In this document: positions 9,915-19,135 of the stretch, piece by piece
How positions within the stretch are numbered: the stretch's first letter is position 1
Layout of the letters: each line of letters starts with the position of its first letter
Assembly (NCBI GenBank): GCA_963576725.1
Contig: OY755241.1
Span: forward strand, 2,170,001 to 2,234,000
Length of the DNA: 64,000 bases
Source: Azorinus chamasolen
Taxonomy: Eukaryota; Mollusca; Bivalvia; Cardiida; Solecurtidae
Reading direction: 5' to 3'
The notes under the pieces: model-generated
Told to the model about the DNA's origin: nothing
Databases searched by the model: none
What the model saw: the letters and a program-made list of their open reading frames with translations, nothing else
Position numbers and translations under genes: made by a program

Positions 9915-10062
9915 ATTGGCATATGTACACAGGATGTTTTGGTATTGGTAGAAACTGTAGTCAGATCTACCATAATTTCAGAAGCAAACAGCAGCAGACC
10001 CTGATCTGACGTCTCCTACAGGAACCACCTGACCTGGGTCTACTCTGTTCATAAAGCATAAA
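9915..10062 (-). repeat. Degraded TTAA-B fragment
   Basis: GTAGAAACTGTAG, core GCAGCAGACCCTGAT and GGGTCTACTCTGTT recognisable; ends lost. It lies about 60 bp from the EGF29-33 donor. Confidence 0.6.
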
Positions 10063-10123
10063 GCATTTGAGGCAATTTATAGAATAGAAACAGGTATTTA
10101 TTTCCATGCAAATCATGACAAAC

Positions 10124-10675
10124 CTGTAAATCCCACTTTACAATGGCACTTGAAGTCGTTCAACAGCTGCTCGCAACTTAGTGTTCCATTGGCGCTACAT
10201 GGGTTAGCCAGACACTCGTTAACATCGCCTTCGCATCGTGGACCTACATATCCTGGCTGACACGAACATTCAAACCCACCAACACGATCAATGCAGGTGC
10301 CACCATGGTGACAGGAGTCTGGTTTACAGTCATTTTCATTGATGTCACAAAGGTAGCCTGATGTTCCAGGGGGACAAGAGCAGACAAACCTCCCAACAAG
10401 ATCATGGCATGTGCCCCCATTGGCACAAGGTTTTTTGTTACAGTCATCAATATCAACATCACAATTCACCCCCATATAACCACTGGCACACATACATTGG
10501 TAGCCGTTAATCAGATTAGTGCAGGTGGCGCCATTTAGGCATGGAAGCGAGGCACAGTGGTCGATACGATTCTCACAATAGCTTCCCTGGTAACCTTCGG
10601 GACAATTGCAGCGGTGTGTGTTATCGATGTTCTGGCAGCGGCCTCCATTGTTACATAGGTCAACAACAGAAACAT
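10124..10675 (-). CDS. Notch: Notch exon: EGF29-33
   Basis: 552-nt exon, the longest in the EGF array, phase 1-1, acceptor tcttgtag/AT, donor ACAG/gtttgt (weak beyond GT). It completes EGF29 (NVSVVDLCNNGGRC), then EGF30 (RIDHCASLPCLNGATC), EGF31 (DVDIDDCNKKPCANGGTC), EGF32 (NENDCKPDSCHHGGTC) and EGF33 (GDVNECLANPCSANGTLSC), ending CHCKVGFTG. EGF33 keeps the unusual longer first loop and the LLNDFKC motif known from other Notch proteins. NVS and NGT are possible N-glycosylation sites. Confidence 0.97.
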
Positions 10676-10704
10676 CTACAAGATAAACATAACAATAAGA
10701 GGAA

Positions 10705-10880
10705 TAGATAAAATGTCTAAATTAAAACTTTTTAAGAATAGCTCCTTTCTTCTCGACCAAACCCAATGTTATGACCGCTCATTAGAATCTTCTCTTTGAG
10801 ACGATTCTAAAGAATGGTCCCAACATAGAGTTTGGTGGAGAAATGACAATGTGTGTATATACATATACACCTGAACCTTA
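10705..10880. repeat. HP-6 hairpin element
   Basis: Arms CCAAACCCAATGTTATGACC and its complement flank an apex TCTTTGAGACGA. It starts about 30 bp upstream of the acceptor at 10675. Confidence 0.78.
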
Positions 10881-11018
10881 AACCCTGGGTCTAGTTTGTT
10901 TGCAAAGGGACTATAAGGCCAAACTTTCTCTTGTTAATATGCAATTATAAGAATTAATCTAATTAATATTCATGAAATCATTATTTCCTACATTAATATT
11001 CAAGAAACAAATGCTTAA
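10877..11018 (+). repeat. TTAA-B fragment (right half)
   Basis: Half core GGGTCTAGTTTGTTTGC, then ATTAATCTAATTAATATTCA and a TTAA shared with the next element. Confidence 0.65.
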
Positions 11019-11264
11019 CCCTTTCCCTGTTCTATGTTTATTCCAAATTTCAATACCTCCTGAATATTCATGGACAAAATAGTTATAATGAAACTATGGA
11101 AAGTGCAACATTGTAGCCACTTTAGAAAGTAAAGAAAAGATCTATCAAATTCCATTAGCAAACAGAGCAGACTCTGGTCAGACAGCTCCTGTATGAGCCG
11201 CCTGATCTTGGTCTACTCTGTTTGCAAATGCATGAATAGGCGTTTATATGAAGGAAAGAGTTAA
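11015..11264 (-). repeat. TTAA-A element, full length 250 bp
   Basis: TTAA borders, ends CCCTTTCCCTGTT / GAAGGAAAGAG; exactly 250 bp. It ends 28 bp downstream of the donor of the EGF28 exon (11293). Confidence 0.9.
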
Positions 11265-11293
11265 GGAGCTATATATTTACAAGTATTACTTAC

Positions 11294-11447
11294 TATAGAG
11301 GGCTGCTGCTCTGTCACAGCTGACCATGCGCACATCACACACTTTCCCTGTATACCCGTCTACACAGTCACAGCGGTACTCGTTTGCAACTTGTGTACAT
11401 GTGGCCCCGTTCAGACAAACCCCAGTAATGCACCAGTCCACAAATTC
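11294..11447 (-). CDS. Notch: Notch exon: EGF28 and start of EGF29
   Basis: 154-nt exon, phase 0 in and phase 1 out, acceptor gtgttccag/GA, donor TATA/gtaagt. It reads EFVDWCITGVCLNGATC, matching the odd vertebrate EGF28 start (LVHWC), then CDCVDGYTGKVCDVRMVSC and the beginning of EGF29 (DRAAALY). The upstream end of this exon has a partial duplicate at 11490-11522 (acceptor side plus FVDW-like bases) within the adjacent intron. Confidence 0.95.
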
Positions 11448-11635
11448 CTGGAACACAAAAGACAATAAATTACTTCTATACATCAGTACTGCACCAATCC
11501 ACAAATTCCTGGAACAGAACATGATATGTTGAACCAGGCTAAAGAATCCTGGAAAAGGATACATTGTAGAACTACTGAAACAGTATTACAAGAATGCAAA
11601 TGGACGACTGTAACCAGATTTAAAAAATTACCTGA

Positions 11636-12190
11636 ACCTTTACTCTATAAATATTAATGTAAGAAATTCATTGTAATTCATGTATTAATTTTAATGAGAT
11701 TAATTTTCATAATGGCATATGACCACAGGATATTGAGCCATGATCAAATCTATATAATTCCATAAGCAAACAGAGCAGACCCTGACCAGAGGGTCCCTAC
11801 AGAAGCCATTTGATCTGAGTCTACTCTGATACAGGAGCCATTTGATCTGAGTCTACTCTGATACAGGAGCCATTTGATCTGAGTCTACTCTGATACAGAA
11901 GCCATTTGATCTGAGTCTACTCTGATACAGGAGCCATTTGATCTGAGTCTACTCTGATACAGAAGCCATTTGATCTGAGTCTACTCTGATACAGAAGCCA
12001 TTTGATCTGAGTCTACTCTGATACAGGAGCCATTTGATCTGAGTCTACTCTGATACAGAAGCCATTTGATCTGAGTCTACTCTGATACAGAAGCCATTTG
12101 ATCTGAGTCTACTCTGATACAGGAGCCATTTGATCTGAGTCTACTCTGATACAGGAGCCATTTGATCTGAGTCTACTCTGATTACAAACA
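11636..12190 (-). repeat. TTAA-B element carrying a 12-copy tandem expansion of its hairpin arm
   Basis: The left part is a normal reversed TTAA-B (CCATAAGCAAACAGAGCAGA at 11761-11780). The distal hairpin arm is replaced by the 32-bp array at 11801-12182. It fills most of the 822-nt intron between the EGF26-27 and EGF28 exons. Confidence 0.75.
11801..12182. repeat. Tandem array, 12 copies of 32 bp
   Basis: Unit word GCCATTTGATCTGAGTCTAC recurs every 32 bp, the first at 11805 and the last at 12157. Units differ almost only at one base (ACAGGAGCC = G, ACAGAAGCC = A), in the order A G G A G A A G A A G G, which hints at a 96-bp three-unit higher-order repeat. Confidence 0.95.
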
Positions 12191-12269
12191 TGTTAAACTG
12201 CATATCTTTGAAATAAACTTTAACAGTATGAACTCTTTTAGCAAAAAAAACAATACAAAACAAACTTAC

Positions 12270-12471
12270 CTCACACTGATGACCTCTAAACCCAACTGGG
12301 CACTGACAGTAGCGCCCAGTGGGCTTGTTGAAGCAAGTGGCCCCGTTCATGCACTTGTTATCATCACATGGGTTTATGTGGTGTTCACAATTGTCTCCTG
12401 TGAAACCAAGTTGACACTCACAGCGATATGAGTTGATGCCATCAATACAACGTCCACCATTCAAACAAGAG
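12270..12471 (-). CDS. Notch: Notch exon: EGF26-27
   Basis: 202-nt exon, phase 2 in and phase 0 out, acceptor cattgcag/C, donor TGTGAG/gtaagt. EGF26 continues as [18 protein letters not shown], very close to vertebrate ESSCFNGGTCVDGINS. EGF27 reads [17 protein letters not shown] and lacks a calcium motif (vertebrate EGF27 has one). The downstream intron is only 822 nt and contains the 12-copy tandem array that begins 85 nt from the donor. Confidence 0.96.
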
Positions 12472-12577
12472 CTGCAATGACAGAATATTTACAATTATGA
12501 CCTATTGCCCTAGTTATACTGACTACCATTCACAACCATACCCAAATATATATTTCCTACATTAATTTAATATATCT

Positions 12578-12772
12578 TTAACACTTTCCCTGTTCTATAT
12601 TTAGTACAACTTTCAGTACATACTGAGTATTCATGGACAAATATGGAAGGAGTAAAATTGTAGTCATTTTAGAAACTAAAGAAAAAGATCTATCAAATTC
12701 TATTAGCGAACAGAGCAGACCCATGAGTTTGTAAGAAAATAAGGGTTTGATCAGGGTGTGCTCTGTTTGAGT
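12578..12772 (-). repeat. TTAA-A element truncated by HP-7
   Basis: TTAACACTTTCCCTGTTCTA left end and core arm GAACAGAGCAGACCCATGA; the right flank is replaced by the HP-7 element. Confidence 0.72.
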
Positions 12773-12876
12773 TCTCAAGCTTTTGATTGGTCAGATTTGA
12801 GCCAAAGGCTCAAATCTGACCAATCAAAAACTTGAGAATGAACTCAGACTCAACTAAAAGTTTTATAAGCATGGAT
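12772..12876. repeat. HP-7 hairpin element
   Basis: Near-perfect palindrome: GATTGGTCAGATTTGAGCC pairs with GGCTCAAATCTGACCAATC around AAA, with outer CTCAAG / CTTGAG. The right flank reads AACTCAGACTCAACTAAAAG to AAGCATGGA. Confidence 0.85.
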
Positions 12877-13048
12877 ACTGCTTATGCAGTTTCCACAACA
12901 GTGAACAAAAAGCCCTTTTCCACGTTCCATTTTATTGATTCTGTGCATGAATATTCAAGAGGTGAAGAGATTTTGAACAAAATTGAAACCGAAAGTCTAA
13001 ATGGTTACTACGGGGTAAGTGCTAATTCAATGTTTATAACAACTCTAC

Positions 13049-13442
13049 CTGTTGCTGCAGTCATCATCATTGTGCCCACAGTTCACTCCACTGAAGCCAG
13101 GAGGACAGATGCAGGTGTACGAGTCAACATAATCGTAACACTTGCCAGTGACGCAGGGATTGGACAAGCATTCATCGATATCATATTCGCACCGGGACCC
13201 GTTGAAGCCAGCTGGACACAGGCAGTGGAAGCTGCTGGTGTGGTCCTGACATAAACCACCATTTTTACACGGACTTGGGAAACAGTCATCGTGATCGATT
13301 TCACAATGTCGGCCCTCATATCCAGGATCACAGAGACACTCGTAAGATCCGTGTGTATTTCGGCAGTTGCCATTTTTACACTTGCATGGTCCACCATGTA
13401 TACACTCTACACACTCATTGACATCAATTTCACAATGGCGAC
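13049..13442 (-). CDS. Notch: Notch exon: EGF23-25 and start of EGF26
   Basis: 394-nt exon, phase 1 in and phase 2 out, acceptor ctatttcag/GT, donor AACAG/gtagag. EGF23 (DVNECVECIHGGPCKCKNGN) holds eight cysteines rather than six: two extra Cys flank an inserted VECIHGG segment. EGF24 is DHDDCFPSPCKNGGLC, EGF25 is DIDECLSNPCVTGKC, and EGF26 begins NDDDCSN. The reading frame is continuous and the neighbours are normal, so the extra cysteines are not from a frameshift. Confidence 0.96.
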
Positions 13443-13546
13443 CTGAAATAGAAATTGATTATTTTTCCACTGTTTTACCACTCAGTGTAAATCACAATTC
13501 CTGCTTTGTACCAACAAACAGCAAAAAGTGTACAAGATCTAAAATA

Positions 13547-13765
13547 TAGTAGAATCCTGTAGGAGCCGTTTGATCTTGGTCTGCTCTGTTTGCAAAGATG
13601 TGAAAAGTGTTTACATGATAATTTCAAAGGCACATAGGGAAGACCTTCTCTTGGTCTACTCTATTTGCAAAACTTTAACCCATTACTTCATAGGCTATTT
13701 TTAGACCTAGTCTCTTTAAATAAATCTACTGAAAAGGAGCATTTACTAGAGAATAGGAAAATTTG
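13547..13765. repeat. Cluster of half-elements (two core halves plus a TTAA-C left half)
   Basis: 13557-13600 is a right core half beginning at the apex, 13636-13672 another right arm, and 13675-13765 a TTAA-C left half (TTAACCCATTACTTCATAGG). The last one stops 30 bp from the donor at 13794. Confidence 0.7.
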
Positions 13766-13794
13766 CATGGACGCTGTAGAGAAGTCGCACCAAC

Positions 13795-14028
13795 CTCTAA
13801 AGCCGTTCCCGGAGCAGTTGCACTGGTAATCGGTATAATTAGCCATGGGCTCGCAGCGGGCGTTGTTCTGGCATTTGTTTGGCGTGCAGGGATCCATCTT
13901 TGTGTCACATCTTCTCCCAGTGTACTGGGGGTCACAAATACACATGTAGTCATTCACAAGGTCATGGCAGTTGCCAAAGATGCACGGGTTACTTCTGCAT
14001 TCATCAACATTCTGATCACAGACTTTAC
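13795..14028 (-). CDS. Notch: Notch exon: EGF21-22
   Basis: 234-nt exon, phase 1-1, acceptor tctttcag/GT, donor AGAG/gttggt. EGF21 reads QNVDECRSNPCIFGNC with a good calcium site. EGF22 reads TKMDPCTPNKCQNNARC and then a longer loop (EPMANYTDYQC), as in vertebrate EGF22, which also lacks the calcium signature. NYT is a possible N-glycosylation site. A TTAA-C fragment lies about 30 bp beyond the donor. Confidence 0.95.
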
Positions 14029-14109
14029 CTGAAAGAAAAATTATGAATAATCAACTCTTTGCAATACGTAACAGTCCTGTGTCAAAAGAAATGTCATTTA
14101 CATGTACTA

Positions 14110-14402
14110 AGCACCCTTTACTTCGTAGTTACGCCATTCTATGCTTTTGCAAACAAAGACAATCCTGTGTTCATATGCCATTATAAAAATAAAACTGAGT
14201 AGACCCAGATCAGACGGCTCCTATAGGAGCCGTCTGATCAGGATCTGCACTGTTTGTTTTCAATATGATATGGATCTGATTCTACAGTTTTCGTCAAAAC
14301 AAAACCTTTCCTTGAACAGTTAACATTATAAAAATTTAATAATTACATATTCATTTGATCATTAATTTTCATATGAATATTGAACAGAGAAAAGGGTCAA
14401 AT
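14110..14402 (+). repeat. TTAA-A/B composite element next to a splice donor
   Basis: Core hairpin GATCAGACGGCTCCTATAGG at 14209-14228 with complement; right end GAACAGAGAAAAGGGTCAA. It stops 13 bp from the EGF18-20 donor. Confidence 0.72.
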
Positions 14403-14415
14403 GTATAAAATTTAC

Positions 14416-14762
14416 CCTCATATCCCGGTATACACTGGCACTCATAGTAGCCAAGATGGTTGATACAAGTTCCTGCATGCTGGCATGGGTTGTTCTTACA
14501 GTAATCTATCTGCTTGTCGCACAGTGTTCCCTCGTAACCAAACACGCATGTGCACGTGAATGTGTTGACACCATCCTTACATTCACCGTGCACGCACGGC
14601 TCTTTATGACATTCATTGACGTTGCTAAGGCACTGGTCATCATAATAACCAGTTGGGCAGTTACAGCGGAACGAATTAACCAGGTTTATACAATCTCCAC
14701 CATTGTAACAAGGGCTTGATGCACATTCGTCTATGTCCGTTCTGCAGTCCAGGCCAGTATAC
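14416..14762 (-). CDS. Notch: Notch exon: EGF18-20
   Basis: 347-nt exon, phase 2 in and phase 1 out, acceptor ttttacag/GT, donor GAGG/gtaaat. EGF18 (DIDECASSPCYNGGDC) is followed by CNCPTGYYDDQC, matching the YHDPTC tail of vertebrate EGF18; EGF19 is NVNECHKEPCVHGEC; EGF20 is KQIDYCKNNPCQHAGTC, with a degenerate calcium motif (Q-I-D-Y). A hairpin element ends 13 bp downstream of the splice donor. Confidence 0.96.
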
Positions 14763-14835
14763 CTGTAAAAGACAACAATCATCCATGATAAAAGGTAAAC
14801 CGTAATAATACGAAGTATTCAAACAGACAAACATA

Positions 14836-14905
14836 GGCAAGCAGTGCAGACCCAGATCAAACTGCTCCTGAAGGAGAAGTTTGATCAGGGTCTACACTAT
14901 TTGCT
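14836..14905. repeat. Isolated core hairpin
   Basis: GCAAGCAGTGCAGACCCAGA with complement GGGTCTACACTATTTGC around CTCCTGAAGGAG; a TTAA-E/D type core. Confidence 0.7.
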
Positions 14906-15270
14906 ACTATGTCAGTTTAATTTAAAGTTATCAGGATGATGTCAAAATGACTTCCTCAGCTTTACAGATCAGTGGAGATTGGGTGCCTGAGAACTATGGA
15001 TATTCTGGGCATCTGAAAACTATAGTTATATTTTACAACATTGAGCGATATCATTAAAATGTTCTTTTCTGTGAAAGTGCAAACATTGCGTAAGTGTTGT
15101 TTCTAGATTGTTCTACTTATCTGCTCTAATTTCCAAACATTACCAGATAAGTGTAAAATAGAGTTTGATTTCAGCAAAAAATATAAAATTCTAAAACACA
15201 TGACCTAAACTGGACAAAATTTTAAAATTTCACTGGAAATTAGTTGAAACTCTCTCCGATCTTTACTTAC

Positions 15271-15607
15271 CCAGCATAGCAATTACAAGAATAAGAGTTG
15301 ATATGGTCGATGCACACGCCATTCACGCACGGGTTACTACTGCATTCGTTGTGGTCAAATTCGCACTGGCGTCCTGACGTTCCACGAGGGCATTTACATT
15401 CAAAACCATCGATGAGATCGGTACAGGTTCCGCCATGTTTGCATGGATTTGGGTCACACTCATTGATTTCTGTGTCACAGTAATCACCAAAGTAACCTGG
15501 GTCACACTTGCAGTAGAAATAGCCCACTTCGTCAATACAATTACCTTGACCACAGTTGACATCAATACATTCATTGATGTTGTGTTCACAATCAACGCCT
15601 GTATATC
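15271..15607 (-). CDS. Notch: Notch exon: EGF15-17
   Basis: 337-nt exon, phase 1 in and phase 2 out, acceptor cttcttcag/GA, donor GCTGG/gtaagt. EGF15 reads [19 protein letters not shown], with the short Cys2-Cys3 spacing also seen in vertebrate EGF15; EGF16 reads [16 protein letters not shown] and keeps an O-fucose site; EGF17 reads [15 protein letters not shown]. The phase-2 exit is an exception to the phase-1 rule of the neighbouring exons and is matched by the next exon. A TTAA-D element starts 32 bp upstream of the acceptor, where the branch point should lie. Confidence 0.96.
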
Positions 15608-15639
15608 CTGAAGAAGAAATATGAATTTGCTACAAACAT

Positions 15640-15889
15640 TTAACTCTTCGCTTGCTGAATTTTAAAATACATTTCTCCTTCTTTACCCATGCCCTGTTGT
15701 ATAATTACATATATCTTCACTGTGTACAAGTATTTCGCTGTGCAATCACTGGTGTGGAGTGCACTGGTTGCACAATCAACTTGTAAATAGTGCAGACCCT
15801 GATGAGACAGCTCCTGCAGGAGCTGTCTCATCTGGGTCTTCACTATTTACAGGTGCGTATATTGACGTGAATAGCAAGTGAAGGGTTAA
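15640..15889 (+). repeat. TTAA-D element, full length 250 bp, in acceptor region
   Basis: TTAA borders, standard ends and hairpin; exactly 250 bp. It begins 32 bp upstream of the EGF15-17 acceptor (15607), so it supplies much of the local 3' splice-site context. Confidence 0.92.
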
Positions 15890-16003
15890 CATTTTACCCA
15901 AAAGTTCATGTACTATTATAACAATTAATCCAATTAATATTGATGATGTCATAATTTCTTACATGAATATTAACGGTAAAGTATTCATGGAGTAAAGGGT
16001 TAG
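15886..16003 (+). repeat. TTAA-B right-end fragment
   Basis: Shares the TTAA with the previous element; ATTAATCCAATTAATATTGA and right end ATTCATGGAGTAAAGGGTTA. Confidence 0.7.
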
Positions 16004-16030
16004 TTCTTCTTGTATTTAAATATTTCAGAT

Positions 16031-16277
16031 TTAATCCTTTCCTTCATATAAACGCCCTTAAAAAAAAGGCTTTTACGCATTTGCAAACAGAGTAGACACA
16101 GATCAGATGGCTCCAATAGGAGTTGTCTGATCAGGGTCTGCTCTGTTTGCTAATGGAATTTGATAGGTCAGTTTCTTTAGTTTCTAACATGGGTACAATT
16201 TTCTACCTTCCACATTTTGTCCATGAATATTCAGTAGGTATTAAAATTGAAATAAACATAGAATAGGAAAAGGGTTA
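16031..16277 (+). repeat. TTAA-A element
   Basis: TTAATCCTTTCCTTCATATA left end, core hairpin GGCTCCAATAGGAG, right end GGAAAAGGGTTA. It ends about 30 bp from the donor at 16309. Confidence 0.88.
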
Positions 16278-16309
16278 GTCCATTCCCTGTTCTTAACCAG
16301 ACAACTTAC

Positions 16310-16537
16310 CTTGCACACACTGACATCTAAAACTGTCACGGAGGTTGATACACACTGCACCATTCTTGCATGGAGAACTTTCGCACATATCTCTCTCAAA
16401 CTCGCAGTTGATGCCATGGAAACCAATTGGACAGTTGCACTTGTACACATTGATTCTGTCGTTACAGACTCCCCCATTTTGACATGGTTGACTCTCACAT
16501 TCGTCAGTTTCAATTTCACAATTTTGACCTTCGTAAC
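16310..16537 (-). CDS. Notch: Notch exon: EGF13-14
   Basis: 228-nt exon, phase 1-1, acceptor tatttcag/GT, donor CAAG/gtaagt. It reads YEGQNCEIETDECESQPCQN for EGF13 and then EGF14 (CEFERDMCESSPCKNGAVC), ending CQCVQG. Neither repeat has a canonical calcium motif: EGF13 has E-T-D-E and EGF14 E-R-D-M. Both keep O-glucose type sites (CESQPC, CESSPC). Vertebrate EGF13 and 14 are calcium-binding, so this is a lineage or species difference. Confidence 0.96.
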
Positions 16538-16564
16538 CTGAAATATAATTATGAGTAACCAAAT

Positions 16565-16970
16565 AATATAAGAAATAAAGACATCATAAAAATCAATTAG
16601 CTGAATTTAAATAATAGCATATAGACACTGGAAATACTGGCCTTGGCAGAAGCTGTAGAATCAAATCTATACAATTTCATAAGCAAACAGAGCAGACCCG
16701 AATCAGATGGCCTCATACAGGAATGTGTCTATAAAAGGTAAAGGGTTTACCCTTAACTCCATAAATATGCCCTTCTATACTTTTGCAAACAGAGTAGACC
16801 CAGATCAGACGACTCTTGTAGGAGCTGTCTGATCAGGATCTGCTCTGCATATGCAATAATATAGATATGACCCTACAGTTCTGCCATGGCCATAAAATCC
16901 TCTGTTTATGTTCCATTACAAAAATTAATCTAATTAATATTCATGATGTAATTATTTCTGAATTTTCATA
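16565..16970. repeat. Two TTAA-B elements, head to head, degraded
   Basis: Reversed copy 16565-16748 (core GCAAACAGAGCAGACCCGAA) and direct copy 16750-16970 (core GCAAACAGAGTAGACCCAGA, tail ATTAATCTAATTAATATTCA). Confidence 0.72.
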
Positions 16971-16973
16971 GTA

Positions 16974-17092
16974 CAGTAGAACCTGCCTTAAGCAGCCAAA
17001 AAAAGAGGTCTAATTATGGTCAAATTATGGGCCTATAAGGCAGGTGGTAGCTTAATGCAAAAGTAATGCAGAAAGCTCCTATAGCTCTTTTA
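16974..17092. repeat. TA-1 element, truncated at its apex
   Basis: Starts CAGTAGAACCTGCCTTAAGC; GCAGGTGGTAGCTTAATGCA and AAAGCTCCTATAG present, second arm missing. Confidence 0.72.
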
Positions 17093-17224
17093 ATTTTAGC
17101 AAGCCAAGTCATTTTTCTGTGCATCTGAATCCAAACTGTTTGTGTAACATATCATGAGTGTGCACAGACTTCACTCTATCACTGCCAATATCGAATCTGT
17201 GATTATCGCATCTGTGATTACCTA

Positions 17225-17373
17225 TGCTAACAGTTTGGATCCAGATGAGACGCCGAGTAACTCGGTATCTCATCAGGATCCAAACTGTTTGTTACTGTGA
17301 CTATGTTTTTGAAACAAGTAATGTGAAAAATGAAAATTGCAGCAGACGACAAAATTTGGCAGCGAAAGAGTTA
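17225..17373. repeat. HP-8 hairpin element
   Basis: CAGTTTGGATCCAGATGAGA pairs with TCTCATCAGGATCCAAACTG around an apex CGCCGAGTAACTCGG; right end GCGAAAGAGTTAA. Confidence 0.75.
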
Positions 17374-17520
17374 ACAGTCCTTATATTGTTACCACCATCT
17401 TCATCAAGTTTTGAATTAATTTCATCTTAAATTTTTTCTTGTTTTTTTTTTTCAAACATAAATCAAAGTATTGTTATACCCCCAAATACCGAGACAATTA
17501 TTTGATCCTGCAAAAAAGGC

Positions 17521-17529
17521 CGTGGGAAA
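17521..17529 (+). promoter_or_regulatory. Possible CSL (Su(H)/RBPJ) site
   Basis: CGTGGGAAA fits the YGTGRGAAM consensus exactly, in unique DNA of the intron between the EGF12 and EGF13 exons. A match of this looseness is expected a few times by chance in 64 kb. Confidence 0.2.
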
Positions 17530-17654
17530 ATATTGTCGTTCCGGCAGGTAAACAAGAAAATGAAAGTGTTACTTGCGATGTCAGGCAGTCTAAGCCAATA
17601 TTTCTCTGCATCGCGATGTGGTTACATCTGATTGGAGTGTGGTCTCCATGATAA

Positions 17655-17765
17655 TTAACTCTTTGCATGCTAGCCATGAGTTTATGATTATCTATGAATA
17701 CAGTTTGGATCCAAATGAGATCCAAGTAACACATCTCATTAGGATTCAAACTTTTAGACATACCA
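17655..17765. repeat. HP-8 hairpin element
   Basis: TTAACTCTTTGCATGCTAGC end and arms CAGTTTGGATCCAAATGAGA / CTCATTAGGATTCAAAC. Confidence 0.7.
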
Positions 17766-17776
17766 CAGCTTTTTTA

Positions 17777-18005
17777 AAACCCTTTACCTCATGAATATTC
17801 ATGTATAAAATAACAAATATCTTTGGTGTTCAAAAGCTGAATACATACACAGGATGTTTTTGCTTTGGCAGAAGCTTAAGAATCTGATATATTCAACAGG
17901 CAAACAGAGCAGACCCTGATCAGACAGCTCTTATGGGATCCATCTGATCTGGGTATTCTATGTATGCAAAGGTGTGAAAATACTTTTCTATCAGGTAAAG
18001 GGTTC
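17777..18005 (-). repeat. TTAA-B element, diverged
   Basis: CCCTTTACCTCATGAATATT left end, core GCAAACAGAGCAGACCCTGA, right end CAGGTAAAGGGTT. Confidence 0.75.
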
Positions 18006-18298
18006 CTAATTGCAGCAGACGGCAAGTTCTGCAGACAACATATACTTAGTGTGCAAGAATGATTAGCCATGGATTACCAGTATCATCAAATGATCAAATC
18101 TTTTGAACTAAACCATTACATGGATGGGTAGTTTTTATTGACTGTACCTGGGCTCAAGCTAGAAGGCGATTTGGAAAAGTCTCCCTTAGCAAGCTCACTC
18201 TCTCCTTTTTTGAGCTTAGGGAGAAGTAAGATATAAAGAATATATAGGGAGAAATTAAATCGGGGCCAAAACGTTTCCCTATTAAAGTAGAGTTCTAG

Positions 18299-18556
18299 TT
18301 TATCCCTTTCCCTGTCCTATGGTGTGTTTTTTCCACCCAATTTCAATACTTACTGAATATCCATGGACAAAACAGTTATAATGCAATATGTAAGATGGAA
18401 CATTGTAGCCATCTTAGAAATTAAAGAAACTGATTTATCAAATTCCATTAGTAAACAGAGCAGACCCTAATCAGACGGCTCCTACAGGAGCTGTCTGATC
18501 TGGGTCTACTCTGTTTGCAAATGTGTGAAAAGGCATTTATATAAAGGAAAGGGCTA
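18299..18556 (-). repeat. TTAA-A element
   Basis: ATCCCTTTCCCTGTCCTATG left end, hairpin GGCTCCTACAGGAGC, right end AAGGAAAGGGCTAA. Confidence 0.85.
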
Positions 18557-18645
18557 AACTCTGCTGTACCTCTCTTAAATTTTATTCTAATGAGTACCAG
18601 CAATATAGGGCTTGACAGAGAAATATAAAATGTTTCCCATATACG

Positions 18646-18770
18646 CCCCATATCTGTAGCTCCTATATTATAATATACCCCATATCTGTAGCTCCTATAT
18701 TATAATATACCCCATATCTGTAGCTCCTATATTATAATATACCCCATATCTGTAGCTCCTATATTATAAG
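18646..18770. repeat. Tandem repeat, 4 copies of 32 bp
   Basis: Unit word CCCCATATCTGTAGCTCCTA repeats at 18646, 18678, 18710 and 18742. Copies look identical, so it is recent. Confidence 0.95.
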
Positions 18771-18797
18771 GTAAGATTTTACTTCATAGATACACCT

Positions 18798-19018
18798 TTA
18801 ACCCTTTACTTCATGAATATTCATGTAGCAAATAATAATGTCATGAATATTGAGGTGACAGCACATGGATACAGGATTTTTTAGCCATGGCGGAAACTGT
18901 AGAAAATACCTATATTATATCATAAGCAAACAGTGCAGACTCTAATAGGAGTTGTATGATCTGGGTCTACTCTGTTTGCAAAGGCATAGAAAAGCGTATT
19001 TATGGAGTAAAAGGTTAA
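18798..19018 (-). repeat. TTAA-B element
   Basis: TTAACCCTTTACTTCATGAA to GGAGTAAAAGGTTAA, core GCAAACAGTGCAGACTCTAA. A degraded core fragment (19019-19090) follows, up to 45 bp from the EGF11-12 donor. Confidence 0.85.
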
Positions 19019-19135
19019 ATGCCTTTACAAGTAGAATAGAACCAGATCAGACAGCTCCTGTAGGAGTTCTGTGATCAGGGTCTGGATCTTATGAATTAAT
19101 ATATATCTAATCATGTGAGCTATCTATGAGCTTAC

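Noticed and set aside
11490..11522. Second copy of the EGF28 exon start
   Set aside because: Only about 30 bp around the acceptor (CAAATTCCTGGAACA and flanks) are duplicated; no full exon follows.
11801..12182. CRISPR-like regular 32-bp periodicity
   Set aside because: Units are adjacent with no unique spacers, and the host is an animal; it is a tandem array grown from a transposon arm.
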